Positions 45,320 to 60,109 are shown, numbered from the stretch's first letter. The stretch is DNA of 64,000 bases from Conchocele bisecta (GCA_029237695.1 CM055278.1:69245188-69309187); one strand, 5' to 3'. Notes: generated by a model from the sequence alone, not told the origin. A program made the numbers and translations.

Positions 45320-45750
45320 CAAAATTACAACTTGCAAATCATTTGCCATCACAATTACAACTTTAAATCATTTGCCAGCACAATTACAACTAGCACAATT
45401 ACAACTTGTAAATCATTTGCCAGCACAATTGCCAGCACAGTTACAACTTTAAATCATTTGCAACCACAATTACAACTTCATTTGTGGGCACAATTACAAC
45501 TTGCATCTATTGAATGAGTCAGTGGAACAAGGGGGTTTATGGAGCTATTCCCCTTCATCCACTGATCCAGAATTACAATACTTATTAGCAGCAGTTACAA
45601 AACACTTGATATTATCATCATTTGCCATCAATGATATATCGACTTGCAAATCATTTGTCAGCACAATTACAACTTGCAAATATTTGTCAGCAAAATTACA
45701 AAATACACATCATTTGTCAGCACAATTACAACTTGTACATCATTTCGATG
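45320..45750 (+). repeat. Minisatellite with ACAATTACAACTT units
   Basis: Imperfect units combine CACAATTACAACTTG with CAAATCATTTGCCAG. A palindrome of ~35-bp arms follows (45748-45822, GGTCTAGTAACATAAGGTCG and inverse). Its half-site reappears at 3880-3905. Confidence 0.65.
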
Positions 45751-46239
45751 GTCTAGTAACATAAGGTCGTAACTGCTAAAGCATAGCAGTTACGACCGTA
45801 TGTTACTAGACCATCGATTTGTCATACTTACAACTGGAACATGGAATACATTTTTACATAATTACACATGGATATGATTTATGGATACAATACAAGCAGA
45901 CACCAATGCTGACAACTTGTAGATATTATGCAAATTACAAGTTTTCTGATTTCTTAAGAAACGAGGCTATGCCAAATTTCTTTAGCGTTTATTAATGTTA
46001 TCTGTATTGATCATCCACTTTTATGCACCACACATTACCATGAAAATGCTCAGCACTGAAAGACAGTGTGCTGATCTGGTGTCAGGCACCCTTACTACAC
46101 TGGATCACTTAACTCCAGGTGTGAATCCCAGTCATTTAGGAATTCCTTCCCTAATTATGGATTCATCGTGAAGATACACATACCCTCAATCTCCGGAGAC
46201 CAGCAAAGTTTCATATTTCTCTACTACTTTATAACATTA

Positions 46240-46700
46240 TATTTGTTTGTTTGTTTGTTTGTTGGGGTTTAACGGCCTATCAACAGCTAAGGTCATTTAA
46301 GGCCGGGTCAATGGGTTTAGTACTAAATCCCATATATTACCTGTACAAGTACATGTTATATGTTCAAGTACATGTACAAATGGGGGGGGGGTCCCAAAAT
46401 CAGAACTGAATATTTACAATAACAAAACTATACATTCAGCCCGGAAATCAGAATAATCCTGATCTGATGCCAGGTCCTCGCCACACCAGAATCACTTGGC
46501 CCCTCCCAAAAGCAGTAGGATCAGAACTAATCTTACTACTTTTATAATGGGCTATAATCCAATTCAACTCCCAGGTAACAAAAGAGCCAAAGATAAAAAC
46601 GTACCTGAGGGTCAAGCCAGGCAAATCGTGATTCCTATAAGGAGGAACCCATATCGTTAATTTACGCCGTCTCGTTCGCCCGACCACCACCCACAATAAC
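46240..46700 (+). mobile_element. Bivalve SINE-like repeat
   Basis: Full-length-looking copy, opening TTTGTTTGTTTG, TTTAACGGCCTATCAACAGC and closing near CGACCACCACCC. Non-coding. Confidence 0.6.
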
Positions 46701-47708
46701 ATGATATTATTATATTAACCCATTACATGCGGAATATATGATTTTTTTTTAAATATTTTATTTATGTTATTTCTCAATGACAGTTTCTGTTGCAACCTGA
46801 ATGGCATATCGTCAGCATGAAATAATTAAAATAAATTAAAATCATAAAATCCAAGATAAATTCTAATCTAGTACAAGTGTAATTTACGGCAATGTTTGTT
46901 TAACCATAGCAACAGAACAGGCAATAGTTCAAATATTGGCAAATGATGTACACATCAAAATCAAAAAAGACTGATAAATAGTGCAGTTCCAGTAGCGGAT
47001 TTCATCAAAATTGCAAAGTATACTTATCTAGTATACTTTGAGGGACTGATAATTTATTTTTCCCAAAATGCATTATTTCATATAGAACTAACCACTGCAT
47101 ATTTTGATGATTAAAAGTATGCATAATTATTACACTGAATTTATTACATTATCACAGCCAATGGGAATTGAACAAGAGGAGAGAAATAAATAAGGTTCTT
47201 CCTCTGGTCATGATAAACATGTATACCTAATTTGGTTAAGATCCGTCAAGCAGACCTTAAGGTATAAAAAAGGACAATCTGTACGCAAATGGGCGTATAA
47301 AAACATTGCATAAAAATAAAAAGTTAACATTAGGTCATGCGCATGTCTCTGCCATATACACAAAACAAGAATTACGCCACGGAAGCGGTGTCGCGCCTGC
47401 CGAGGCATTTGACCATAACATGATCATGGGCATGGGCATGTGCTAAAGTAAGCATCACAAAAAACATCAGAGAATGAAAGCACGAAAAAGGTCATGGTTG
47501 AAGAAACCTTTTGACATAGAAACAAAGAGTTCCGAAGGTCACAATATACACCCGTCGAGGCAAAGCCAGTCAACAAGGGGAGATAACTCACTAAAAACCA
47601 ATAGGCTTCTTCATCTTGCCTTGATAAACCTGTATACCGAATTTGGTTACGATCGGTGAAGTAGAACCCGAGTTATTGCGTGGACCAGGATACAGAGTGC
47701 GAAAATTA

Positions 47709-50700
47709 ACAAGAGTTGTCAGAAGACAACGAAGCTCGCCTGTTGGCAGCCTTCACTCAAACTTGGCACAGTTGCATAAAAAAACATGAATATTATATAA
47801 CTTGACCTTGGGTTAAGGGGCGTGCGGTGGACCTTGACATTGGGGTCAGTGGCGCAAAGTGGGTCGTGGGTTTGCTATAGCATACTATAGCATATTAAGA
47901 TGAATGCATGTATGAAATATCAATGCGCTCCCTGAAAACAGAAGCAAAACAAAATTTAACCCAACGTTAAGTTTATGAATGTGCTAAGTTTGTGACCTTG
48001 ACCCTGGTGTAAACGGTGGGCGGTGGGTCATGTATTTGCTATAGCACGATAGAGTATCATCAGATGAATGCATGTATGAAATATCAAGGCGTTCCATGAA
48101 AGGAAACAGATGGTATAAGACATATACCCCAACGTTAAGTAAAGAAACAGAAGTTATAAAAAGACATTTACTCCAACGTTAAGTTTATGATGTTGATCTT
48201 GGGGAAAGGGGTGGGGGGACATGGATTTGCTGTAGCACAATAGAGGATCATCAGATGAATGCATGTATGAAGAAATATCAAAGCGTTCCCTGTAAAGAAA
48301 CAGAAGTTTCACAACATTTACCCCAACGTTAAGTTTTGAACATGCCAAATTTGTGACCTTGACCTTTGGGTAAGGGTTGGATGGTGGGTTGTGGATTTGC
48401 TACAGCATGATAGAGGGTCCTCTGAGGAATGCATGTATGAAATGTCAAGGCGTTCCATGAAAGGAAACAGATGTTATAAGACATTTACCCCAACGTTAAG
48501 TTTATGAATGTGCTATGTTTGTGACCTTGACCTAGGGGGAATAGGGTGGGCGGTGGGTCATGGATTTGCTATAGCACGATAGAGTATCGTCAGATGAATC
48601 CATGTATGAAATATGAAGGCGTTCCCTGTAAATAAACAGAAGTTACACAACATTTACTCCAACGTTACGTTTATGAACATGCCAAGTTTGTGACCTTGAC
48701 CTTGGGGTAAGGGTTGGGTGATGGATCGTAGATTTGCTACAGCATGATTGAGGGTCATCAAATGAATGCATGTATGAAATATGAAGACATTCCCTGTAAA
48801 TAAACAGAAGTTATACAACATTTACCCCAACGTTAAGTTAATGAACATGGTTAACTAAAAACCTGAACCAAGGGGAATTAACTAAGTAATTCAAGAGGAA
48901 ATGTAGGTCAAGGTCAAATATAGATCAGGGGTTATTGATGTACATCACTAGGAGATGAAGTTGTCCAAGTATGGTGGGTGTAGGGCCAGTAGTATTCCAT
49001 ATACAAGCTTGACTAAAAACCTTAACCAAGGGGAATTAAGTAAGTAATTCAAGAGGAAATGTAGGTCAAGATCAAATATAGATCAGGGGTTATTGATGTA
49101 CATCCCTATGAGAAAAGGTTGTCCAAGTATGGTGTCTGTATGCACAATAGTATTCCATGTACAAGCTTGACTAAAAACCTTAATCAAGGTTGATTAAAAA
49201 CCTTAACCAAGTGGAATTAACTAAGTAATTCAAGAGGAAATGTAGGTCAATGTCAAATATAGATCAGGGGTTATTGATGTACATCACTATGAGATGAAGT
49301 TGTCCAAGTATGGTGGGTGTAGGGCCAGTAGTATTCCATATACAAGCTTGACTAAAAACCTTAACCAAGGGGAATTAACTAAGTAATTCAAGAGGAAATG
49401 CAGGTCAAGGTCAAATATAGATCAGGGGTTGTTGATGTACATCACTAGGAGATGAAGTTGTCCAAGTATGGTGGGTGTAGGGCCAGTAGTATTCCATATA
49501 CAAGCTTGACTAAAAACCTTAACCAAGGGGAATTAAGTAAGTAATTCAAGAGGAAATGTAGGTCAAGGTCAACTATACATCAGCGGTTAGTGATGTACAT
49601 CGCTATGAGAAAAGGTTGTCCAAGTACGGTGTCTGTATGCACACTAGTATTCCAAGTACAAGCTTGACTAAAAACCTTAACCAAGGTTGACTAAAAACCT
49701 GAACCAATGGGAATTAACTAAGTAATTCAAGAAGAAATGTAGGTCAAGGTCAAATATAGATCAGGGGTTATTGATGTACATCACTAGGAGATGAAGTTGT
49801 CCAAGTATGGTGGGTGTAGGGCCAGTAGTATTCCATATACAAGCTTGACTAAAAAACTTAACCAAGGGGAATTAAGTAAGTAATTCAAGAGGAAATGTAG
49901 GTCAAGATCAAACATAGATCAGGGGTTATTGATGTACATCCCTATGAGAAAAGGTTGTCCAAGTATGGTGTCTGTATGCACAATAGTATTCCATGTACAA
50001 GCTTGACTAAAAACCTTGGTTGATTAAAAACCTTAACCAAGTGGAATTAACTAAGTAATTCAAGAGGAAATGTAGGTCAATGTCAAATATAGATCAGGGG
50101 TTATTGATGTACATCACTATGAGATGAAGTTGTCCAAGTATGGTGGGTGTAGGGCCAGTAGTATTCCATGTACAAGCTTGACTTAACCAAGGGGAATTAA
50201 CTAAGTAATTCAAGAGGAAATGCAGGTCAAGGTCAAATATAGATCAGGGGTTGTTGATGTACATCACTAGGAGATGAAGTTGTCCAAGTATGGTGGGTGT
50301 AGGGCCAGTATTATTCCATATACAAGCTTGACTAAAAACCTTAACAAAGGGGAATTAAGTAAGTAATTCAAGAGGAAATGTAGGTCAAGGTCAACTATAG
50401 ATCAGTGGTTATTGATGTACATCGCTATGAGAAAAGGTTGTCCAAGTATGGTGTCTGTATGCACAATAGTATTCCAAGTACAAGCTTGACTAAAAACCTT
50501 AACCAAGGTTGACTAAAAACCTTAACCAAGGGGAATTAACTAAGTAATTCAAGAGGAATTGTAGGTCAAGGTCAAATATAGATCAGGGGTTATTGATGTA
50601 CATCACTAGGAGATGAAGTTGTCCAAGTATGGTGGGTGTAGGGCCAGTAGCATTCCATATACAAGCTTGACTAAAAACCTTAACCAAGGGGAATTAAGTA

Positions 50701-52285
50701 AGTAATTGAAGAGGAAATGTAGGTCAAGGTCAAATATAGATCAGGGGTTATTGATGTACATACCTATGAGAAATGGTTGTCCAAGTATGGTGTCTGTATG
50801 CACAATAGTATTCCATGTACAAGCTTGACTAAAAACCTTAACCAAGGTTGACTAAAAACCTTAACCAAGTGGAATTAAGTAAGTAATTCAAGAGGAAATG
50901 TAGGTCAAGGTCAACAATAGATCAGGGGTTATTGATATACATCGCTATGAGAAAAGGTTGTCCAAGTATGGTGTCTGTATGCACAATAGTATTCCAAGTA
51001 CAAGCTGGACTAAAAACCTTAACCAAGGTTGACTAAACACCTTAACCAAGGGGAATTAACTAAGTAATTCAAGAGGAAATGTAGGTCAAGGTCAAATATA
51101 GATCAGGGGTTATTGATGTATATCACTAGGAGATGAGGTTGTCCAAGTATGGTGGGTGTAGGGCCAGTAGTATTCCATATACAAGCTTGACTAAAAACCT
51201 TAACCAAGGGGAATTAAGTAAGTAATTCAAGAGGAAATGTACGTGAAGGTCAAATATAGATCACGGGTTATTGATGTACATCCCTATGAGAAAAGGTTGT
51301 CCAAGTATGGTGTCTGTATGCACAATAGTATTCCATGTACAAGCTTGACTAAAAACCTTAACCTAGGTTGACTAAAAATCTTAACCAAGGGGAATTAGCT
51401 AAGTAATTCAAGAGGAAATGTAGGTCAAGGTCAAATATAGATCAGGGGTTATTGATGTACATCACTAGGAGATGAAGTTGTCCAAGTATGGTGGGTGTAG
51501 GGCCAGTAGTATTCCATATACAAGCTTGACTAAAAACCTTAACCAAGGGGAATTAAGTAAGTAATTCAAGAGGAAATGTAGGCCAAGATCAAATATAGAT
51601 CAGGGGTTATTGATGTACATCCCTATGAGAACAGGTTGTCCCAGTATGGTGTCTGTATGCACAATAGTATTCCATGTACAAGCTTGACTAAAAACCTTAA
51701 CCAAGGTTGACTAAAAACCTTAACCAAGGGGAATTAACTAAGTAATTCAAGAGGAAATGTAGGTCAAGGTCAAATATAGATCAGGGGTTATTGATGTACA
51801 TCACTAGGAGATGAAGTTGTCCAAGTATGGTGGGTGTAGGGCCAGTAGTATTCCATATACAAGCTTGACTAAAAACCTTAACCAAGGGGAATTAAGTAAG
51901 TAATTCAAGAGGAAATGTAGGCCAAGATCAAATATAGATCGGGGGTTATTGATGTACATCCCTTTGAGAACAGGTTGTCCCTGTATGGTGTCTGTATGCA
52001 CACTAGTATTCCATGTACAAGCTTGACTAAAAACCTTAACCAAGGTTGACTAAAAACCTTAACCAAGGGGAATTAACTAAGTAATTCAAGAGGAAATGTA
52101 GGTCAAGGTCAAATATAGATCAGGGGTTATTGATGTACATCACTAGGAGATAAAGTTGTCAAAGTATGGTGGGTGTAGTAGTATTCCATATACAAGCTTG
52201 ACTAAAAACCTTAACCAAGGCGTGACGGTGACGCCGACGCCGGGGTGACAACATAAGCTCTAACTATTCTTCGAACAGTCGAGCT
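47709..52285 (-). mobile_element. Composite Helitron-like element (family A 3' end, family B 5' end)
   Basis: Read on the minus strand it begins AGCTCGACTGTTCGAAGAATA (family B). It carries ~20 family B monomers of about 170 bp, alternating in two types, down to about 48845. It continues with ~6 family A monomers and ends in GTTGTC-TTCT-GACAAC-TCTTGTT (family A). Joining the flanks gives AAAATTAAAAATG, as in the host repeat near 1780. If this is one element, its two ends come from different families. Confidence 0.5.
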
Positions 52286-52469
52286 AAAAATGTATCATGC
52301 CTCATTTGCATATGAAACTAGCCCGATACCACCGCGAGTCACTATCAGTAAAATAAATATTACAGATGTATGACGGGCACTCGTAATGTTTAGAACTGGT
52401 GGAATAGTGACATAATTATACACTTATTTAATTCCCATAAAGAACATTTTGTGCGTACTGAGTGGGCAT

Positions 52470-54245
52470 ATACCTTTAGGGCCGGGCCAACGGGTTCGAT
52501 TCCGATATTTAACCTGTAAGGAAAATGCCAAAATAGGAACGGAATATTTACATTGAAAAAATATATGAGCCGCGCCGTGCGAAAACCAGGCTTAATGACA
52601 AACATTTCATTTTTTACTTTTTCACGTATTCTGAATTGTACATCTTTTAAAAGACATATGCCGCCAAAATTATCAATGTATCCCAATTATTTTTCATTTT
52701 AGAAGTATTTTTTATGACACATGGTAAAAACTTATATGACGTTTTAGATCAATGACGTCGAAATTACGTCTTTATCAACGGCGTATACAAGAGGTGTTGA
52801 TAAAATACCCGGACAAGTCCTATAGATTTGTCATCTTTTATCGCATGTCAACCAAATTTGGATATCTCGTAGCCTGGCCAAGTGTCTACCATTAGGCCAA
52901 GACAAAGTATGAAAATAATGTTCATCGCTCGTGTTGCAGTTGCTAATATAACGTCATGTTTTGGATTGCGGCCCAAGTAACGTAATTTCGTATGAATAAT
53001 TTTCAAACAAGGCAGAGAGAAGTGTTAGCGTTTCCCTGTTGTTTGCAGCTGTCCGAAATAATTTTGGGGAATAATAGCGACATTATTTAACATTTCGTAT
53101 GCGACGACATATTTTAAAGTAGGCAGTAGGCCGCTTATAACATGAACTTTGTGACAAAACACGACGTCGGGCAGATGTGGTAGCGTGCTACATTATAACT
53201 GTCGCCGTGTGTCTTTCTTAAGGATCGCATTACCATCACCTGATATCCATTATTATGCAGTCAAGTGATAAGCTGATGATTTTATACTACAAATCGTACG
53301 AAAAACAAGTTTATGACCATCAAATTTCAAATTAATTTCAAGACTTTTCGAAAGCTCCACCGACCTCACTGTGTATTTTGTGCATTATGTATTGCTTATG
53401 CACAAACAATCAAGAAGCTGCAATGAAATCACTGATTCTGAATCTATTAGAGAGATGTTGATGCATTTATTTTGCCAAATTCAATACAAACACCGGATAT
53501 ATATATATAATTATATAGCTGCGTGTCTACCTCCGTTTATAATAAAATAAGTGGCATTAAATGGCATATCGTTCGCTAAGTACTGGATAGAATTGTTCAA
53601 AAGTCTCAATTTAATAATATCGTTTGCATAGACTAGGTTGTTCATATTTAAGATTATTTATGCATCAAAGTGCAGTGTAAGCGAAAACTTCGCTGATATG
53701 TAACCAGTTAAATTATGCGTTCACCATTTTGAATTCATAAGGACAAACGACGAAAAAAAGTGACAATGTCAACATGGTTAAAGAACGACAGTTAGGCGAC
53801 AATGTACAGCGCCTCAAGCATTTCTAAGTCATTGATGCTGCGAGGAACTCGTGCAAGTATCCTTGCTATAATATTTTGTCACGACACCATGGCCATAACG
53901 TCAAACATGTATTCACGTTCAGTGACGTCACAAGTACGTGACGTCAAGTCATGACGTCATAATATGTGTATTGAGGTACAACGCATCGCGTCTCATATTA
54001 GTGAAAGTTTCAGTAAGTTATCATTTTCCGTTTTCTGTTCACACTTAATGTTAACCGACACCAGTAAACGTAAATGGGAGGGCAAACGGTGAACTTTTAC
54101 GGCGACGTTAGACAATTTGAATTGTTGTTTTTCCGACGTCGTTTACCGCTTTCCATAACGTTGTCATTAAGCCCGGTTTTCGTATGGCGCGGCCCATATA
54201 TTGAGCCCTCAAATTAGAATAACCTTTATCATGTGCATGTGTTCT
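52470..54245 (+). mobile_element. SINE-like repeat split by a TIR element
   Basis: The two halves (52470-52564 and 54196-54245) join to the sequence seen in other copies: ACATTGAAAAAATAT then ATATATT, AGCCCT, AATTAGAATAACCT. Confidence 0.6.
52565..54195. mobile_element. Non-autonomous TIR transposon, 1.6 kb
   Basis: The ends read GAGCCGCGCCGTGCGAAAAC on the left and its near inverse on the right (GTTTTCGTATGGCGCGGCCC), about 32 bp each, continuing into GCTTAATGACA. It lies within a SINE-like copy and is flanked by AT-rich target sequence. The interior lacks any long frame, so it needs transposase from elsewhere. GAAAACC-type ends are widespread in clam genomes. Confidence 0.7.
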
Positions 54246-55109
54246 GTATAGTCTTATTTGAATATTTATTACACTAGTGTATCAGAGCTGCAGATAAGTT
54301 TTGTATATAACAAGTATTATACCCCCAGATTTCAAATTCAAAATTCAGATTCTCAAAAGTATTTTACATTTACAAAATATTATGTATTATTGATTTTCTT
54401 ATTAGAAACTTGATAAAAACTAAAACAAATTTAAAAATTCACTTATTTGAGTTGGAAAAGTGAACTGCTAAAATAAGCGCGTAAAATACGCCAATACGCA
54501 CCTGTGCATTGGTGTATAATTCAGGCATGGGAATGGAACACTATCCCCAATCCTGAAAATTTATTTGAGCAGCGGATTGCGCTGCGATTTGCTAGGGGGG
54601 TCTGGGGGCATGCCCTCCCAGAATTTTTTTTCAATTCTAGATGCTCTGTGCTTCATTCTGAGGTATATTTAGCATTAAATAGATCACATTTTCCCCTGAA
54701 AAAATATGCTATAATTAGGAAAAATTGGCAACATAAAATTTAAAATCATACTTACAACAAGAAGTCAGTACATGTATAACAGGGATTCCGCTGGGGAAAA
54801 TAAAAGAATCGTCACTTAAAAAAAAAATATATATATTTTTCGAAAATTGTAATTTTTTATCGCCATTCTCAACGGATTTACAAGATTCACAAAAGTGGTC
54901 CCTGGGACCTCAATTTCCCATGCCTGTGTATTATATGATTTTTAATACACCGTGATATTACACTGCAAAGGCACATTTTATGCAATAAATATCTTGCTGT
55001 GTACTGGGCATCTGCTAAAACTATTACATGAAAAATAATACATGAACACAAACATTATGGTTGGACTAAGATTTGGCGGCTTAAAATCTGGAATAAAATA
55101 TATAACTCT
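54246..55109. other. Non-coding, partial MITE
   Basis: 54287-54500 is a degraded copy of the CAGAGCTCCAGATAAG family. Nothing else is recognisable. Confidence 0.45.
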
Positions 55110-55469
55110 TCATATATGGCTAGATTTTTGTAGTAAGGTGTCGCTTTCATTCAGCCCGTCTGGTATATCGTCCATGTTATACCCCTGGCCAACTGCTGTA
55201 TCTGCTGCAGTGTCTGAATTGCTCGTAGAAGACGTATCACTACGCTTGGTTTTCATCAATATTGCTGTTTCATTCATTTCCTCATCCTCATTTTCAACAG
55301 TGTCTTTGGATTTCATCACAGAACCAATTTCAGTGGGTTTGATTTCAGGAGTGGGCCTATTTCCTGCCTGGTTATCTGTAGGACTATTGGGTTCAGCTTT
55401 TATCAGATTGTCTAGATTTTCTGGGACAGCATCAACACAATCATTCCCAGACTGGTTTTCTGCTTCATC

Positions 55470-55895
55470 CTAGTTAATTAAGCTCGACCTTTCATTTCTG
55501 TCTGCTTCTGTACTGGAACCAGACTGGTTTTCCGTTTCATCCCGGGTTGTTAACTCGGCCGATATATTGACATCTGCTTCTGTGTTTGACTTGGACTGAT
55601 CCTCAGTGTCATTCTGAGCTATTAACTTGGTTGTGTCATTCACGTCTGCATCTGTACTGGAACTGGACTGGTTCTCATTTTCTTCCTCAATTTTCTCACC
55701 AACTCTAACGTCATCTATGTTAGCCTTTATCCATGATGAACGTGTCTGTCTCTCGAAGGATTTCCTCGCTATATCTGTCAGGTGCTCCATCTCTGCCTGG
55801 CCCGTCTGCAGAACCATCTTATACAGGTTGCCGTCTGCTTTCTGCAGTAGAGTGTATGGCGTGTCAAAATCCGTGATTTCCCCTTCATCCAGTAC
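55470..55895 (-). CDS. ABCC4-like transporter, C-terminal exon
   Basis: The exon follows acceptor CTTCGGTACAG in phase 0, which fits the donor at 57200. It encodes VLDEGEITDFDTPYTLLQ and LYKMVLQTGQAE, the segment after the second nucleotide-binding domain of ABCC4-type multidrug exporters. The tail then holds at least four ~25-residue acidic repeats ending in TEADVN or similar. A TAG at 55470-55472 ends it, but the same frame stays open for ~119 further codons to TGA at 55110 with the same acidic composition. The tail may thus be prematurely stopped, or the TAG may be an error. The protein would be a plasma-membrane exporter. Confidence 0.75.
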   Translation of the reverse strand, partial: VLDEGEITDFDTPYTLLQKADGNLYKMVLQTGQAEMEHLTDIARKSFERQTRSSWIKANIDDVRVGEKIEEENENQSSSSTDADVNDTTKLIAQNDTEDQSKSNTEADVNISAELTTRDETENQSGSSTEADRNERSSLIN

Positions 55896-57479
<1,584 letters not shown>

Positions 57480-57499
57480 CTAGGCACAGGGATAAATCA

Positions 57500-57960
57500 A
57501 GGGTGTGCCTAATTGGCACAATGACGGGAAATGGCGCAATGACGGAGAATGACGCGCAATGACGGAGAATGACGGAGATAGGGGCGCAATGACCGAGAAA
57601 GTTGGCTAATTAACTCATTTATCGACGCAATTGTGGAGGGGTGTGTGATGCATAATCGTTATGTTGTTGCGTTATTTTTTTACAATCACAGGTAGACTGT
57701 TATCATTGTTGGAAAATGACATGTGCAAGGATTTGGTGGGTGTTTTTTTTTGTTGGATACATGGGCGCAATGACGGAAAAGCATGAATAATGACCAAATT
57801 TATCGACGCAATTGTGGAAGATGTGAGGAGAGTCGTGCATAATAGTTATATTTGGTCATTATCCATCTTTCTCGGCCATTGCGCCACATTCTCCGTCATC
57901 CTCCATCATTCTCCGTCATTGCGCAATGACCGAGAAAGTTGGCAAATGAACTAATTTATC
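57500..57960. repeat. Short minisatellite GCGCAATGACGGAGAATGAC
   Basis: Several imperfect copies in both orientations (57520-57590 and 57865-57935), separated by AT-rich DNA. The surroundings to 58960 hold no recognisable gene. Confidence 0.6.
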
Positions 57961-58963
57961 GACGTTATTGTGGAAAATGAGAGATGCGAGAGTGGTGTAT
58001 ATTGAATGGCATTAGATGTTAATATGCCTTTAATAATCAATATTCAATCAATATATCTATCTTGTACACCCGATTTGTGATCGGAAAGAATCGCAACATT
58101 CAATCCATATTTAGAGATTTGCCTTAGGCCCTATTTCTCCACTCACAATCACAATCTATTTGAGACACGCCATATCATTTTTCACCTTCGAGTATCAGCG
58201 TACTTCCATAAACAATATGTACAGAAAGCGTGATATTTTTTACAAATGGCATCAGAACTTGTACTTGGCACAAATTGCATAGCACATGCGGAATATATTT
58301 AATTATTTACCCCATTTATGGAAAATAAGGTAAACGTAGTTTGTGAAATTACGCAGATGCCTGAATGTATAAAATCACATGGCGTGTCTCATTTTTTTAA
58401 TTCAGATATGAATTGTGGGGTGTATTTGGAACAAATCAAGAGAAAGACCACATAACAGATACTACTATGTTTATTGAATCTTGTTCAACACGTTTTATGA
58501 TTTTATGAGAAATATAAGTATCGTTCAAGTCTCTCTTTTTTAATAATAAAGGTAAGTTGTGCCAGTACTAAATGTATTTATCTGTATTGAAATGTACAAG
58601 ATACATAATTATAAATAAAAAAACACACACAGACTTTATATGGTCCCTAACATATTTTCATAGGTATCTAGGAGATATGATTTTGTAAGTATGATGTGTG
58701 TAATTTAATGAAACAATTATTTATAGAAACTGTGATAAATTCTGTAAGTGGTTTTGGAAGTTGATGAAAGTCGAGTGCAATTTTCCGGAATAGAATTCCA
58801 ACAAATTTCGTCAACTTTCGATGTCATCTACAGAAATGATCTCATCCAAAAAATAATTTCATTAAAGTATGCACATGTACCTTCGAATGTACGAAATCAT
58901 ATGGTGCGTGGCCTAAATACTCGTGAATATAATTTAAGGACCATAAAACGATTGATTGATTGT

Positions 58964-59070
58964 AGTAGTATATAAGAGTCACAATGATACCATCACCCTC
59001 TGGAAGGCACTGGCTACGCGCGGCGCCCCCCACCGCATGGTGGTATCATTGGTGACTCTTATATACTACT
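58964..59070 (+). repeat. Polinton 2 terminal hairpin palindrome
   Basis: 107 bp, with arms AGTAGTATATAAGAGTC and inverse and a GGCTACGCGCGGCGCC core. The ~70 bp that follow the palindrome in element 1 are missing here; the match resumes at GAGACCATATATTTATGAC (59076). Confidence 0.8.
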
Positions 59071-59102
59071 ACCGCGAGACCATATATTTATGACATGAGA
59101 AG

Positions 59103-59150
59103 ATACACCCTATTAGAGATAAGAATCCCTATGTTATACTCAGTATATAT
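59103..59150 (+). promoter_or_regulatory. Shared upstream element, Polinton 2
   Basis: ACACCCTATTAGAGATAAGA and TTATACTCAGTATATA end two bases before the ATG at 59152. Same block as in element 1 at both ends. Confidence 0.65.
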
Positions 59151-59151
59151 A

Positions 59152-59398
59152 ATGGTTCTAGTTAAGTGTGCGTGGTTGAAGACAGGTAGTCACGAGAGAT
59201 GTTTTCGCACCGGTATTTACGAATATTGCAAACATCACCGTGCATGGATGCGAAGAGGTTCCGTTTCGCCTCGCCCATGTCGGCATTGTGGGGTAGGGAC
59301 CAAAGCCGAGTCATTTATGTCCACCATGCGGTGGCACTCAGGCTACTCATCGAATGGTTAACAAGGGAGTACGTGCTCGCAAGTATTATCGTTTAGTA
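59152..59398 (+). pseudogene. Cysteine-rich small protein, frameshifted copy
   Basis: Nearly identical to 37334-37627 for the first ~55 residues. A two-base deletion near 59310 then changes frame before the second Cys pair (CPPCG). The original basic end is readable in another frame. One Cys in the first half is also replaced by Arg (KHHRAW). Confidence 0.65.
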
Positions 59399-59575
59399 AT
59401 AATTCAAATCGGAAAGTCAGTTAGAAAGATAGAATAGATATGATGCGTAGTTTTTGATAAGTCACGGTGTTTCTACAGCATTAAAACACTGTACAAAAAC
59501 ATTATCAAAGTAATTTTATAAAATTGGAAATTGAACAGAAACACACTATCAATTATACCACTATTATTAGAGAAA

Positions 59576-59980
59576 ATGGATAATAAAATACAATTGGAAT
59601 TGAAATTTTTTAATGGATGTGTTGAAGAAGTTTATGAAGAATACGGGGGTTATAATCCTGTATATAAATTCTATAAAATGAGAACACTAGGCGATATCGA
59701 ATACATGAAATACCAGCGTAATTTATTACGCTCCAATAAAAACGTTGCATTTACAATATTATACCGGCAATTATGTCAATTATACAAGAGGCAAATACAA
59801 ACATTAAGACGGATAATGCGTATCGGATATGAAACTAAGGTGTATTATATAAAATTGTTAAACCCCAACGATTCGTTTACGAATATACATTTCTACGATA
59901 TCGCTTATAAAGAAATTGAAAAATTATTATTGAACAGAACTAATTTATGTTACAATTACACGGGTTATGAATATTTATAG
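59576..59980 (+). CDS. AT-rich ORF unique to Polinton 2, 134 residues
   Basis: The ATG at 59576 is preferred over a TTG at 59531. The protein is rich in Tyr, Asn, Lys and Ile (NKIQLELKFFNG, YNPVYKFYKM, LYRQLCQLYKRQIQTLRRI) with no recognised domain. Its base composition is far more AT-rich than other Polinton genes. The same slot in element 1 (about 36860-37330) has unrelated sequence. It looks like exchangeable cargo near the element end. Confidence 0.5.
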   Translation: MDNKIQLELKFFNGCVEEVYEEYGGYNPVYKFYKMRTLGDIEYMKYQRNLLRSNKNVAFTILYRQLCQLYKRQIQTLRRIMRIGYETKVYYIKLLNPNDSFTNIHFYDIAYKEIEKLLLNRTNLCYNYTGYEYL

Positions 59981-60109
59981 CCGAGTTTATTTCTATGTAA
60001 ATCTGAATTTATTTTTCACCAACCTCAAGCGGTCGGATAGGAACACCGTTGTCATGCAGTTGTTTACCATAGCGACCACATTTATAGGGATAGAAATAAA
60101 TAAATAAAA

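Noticed and set aside
58748..58975. 75-codon ORF next to Polinton 2
   Set aside because: It runs into the Polinton terminal repeat and has no motif.
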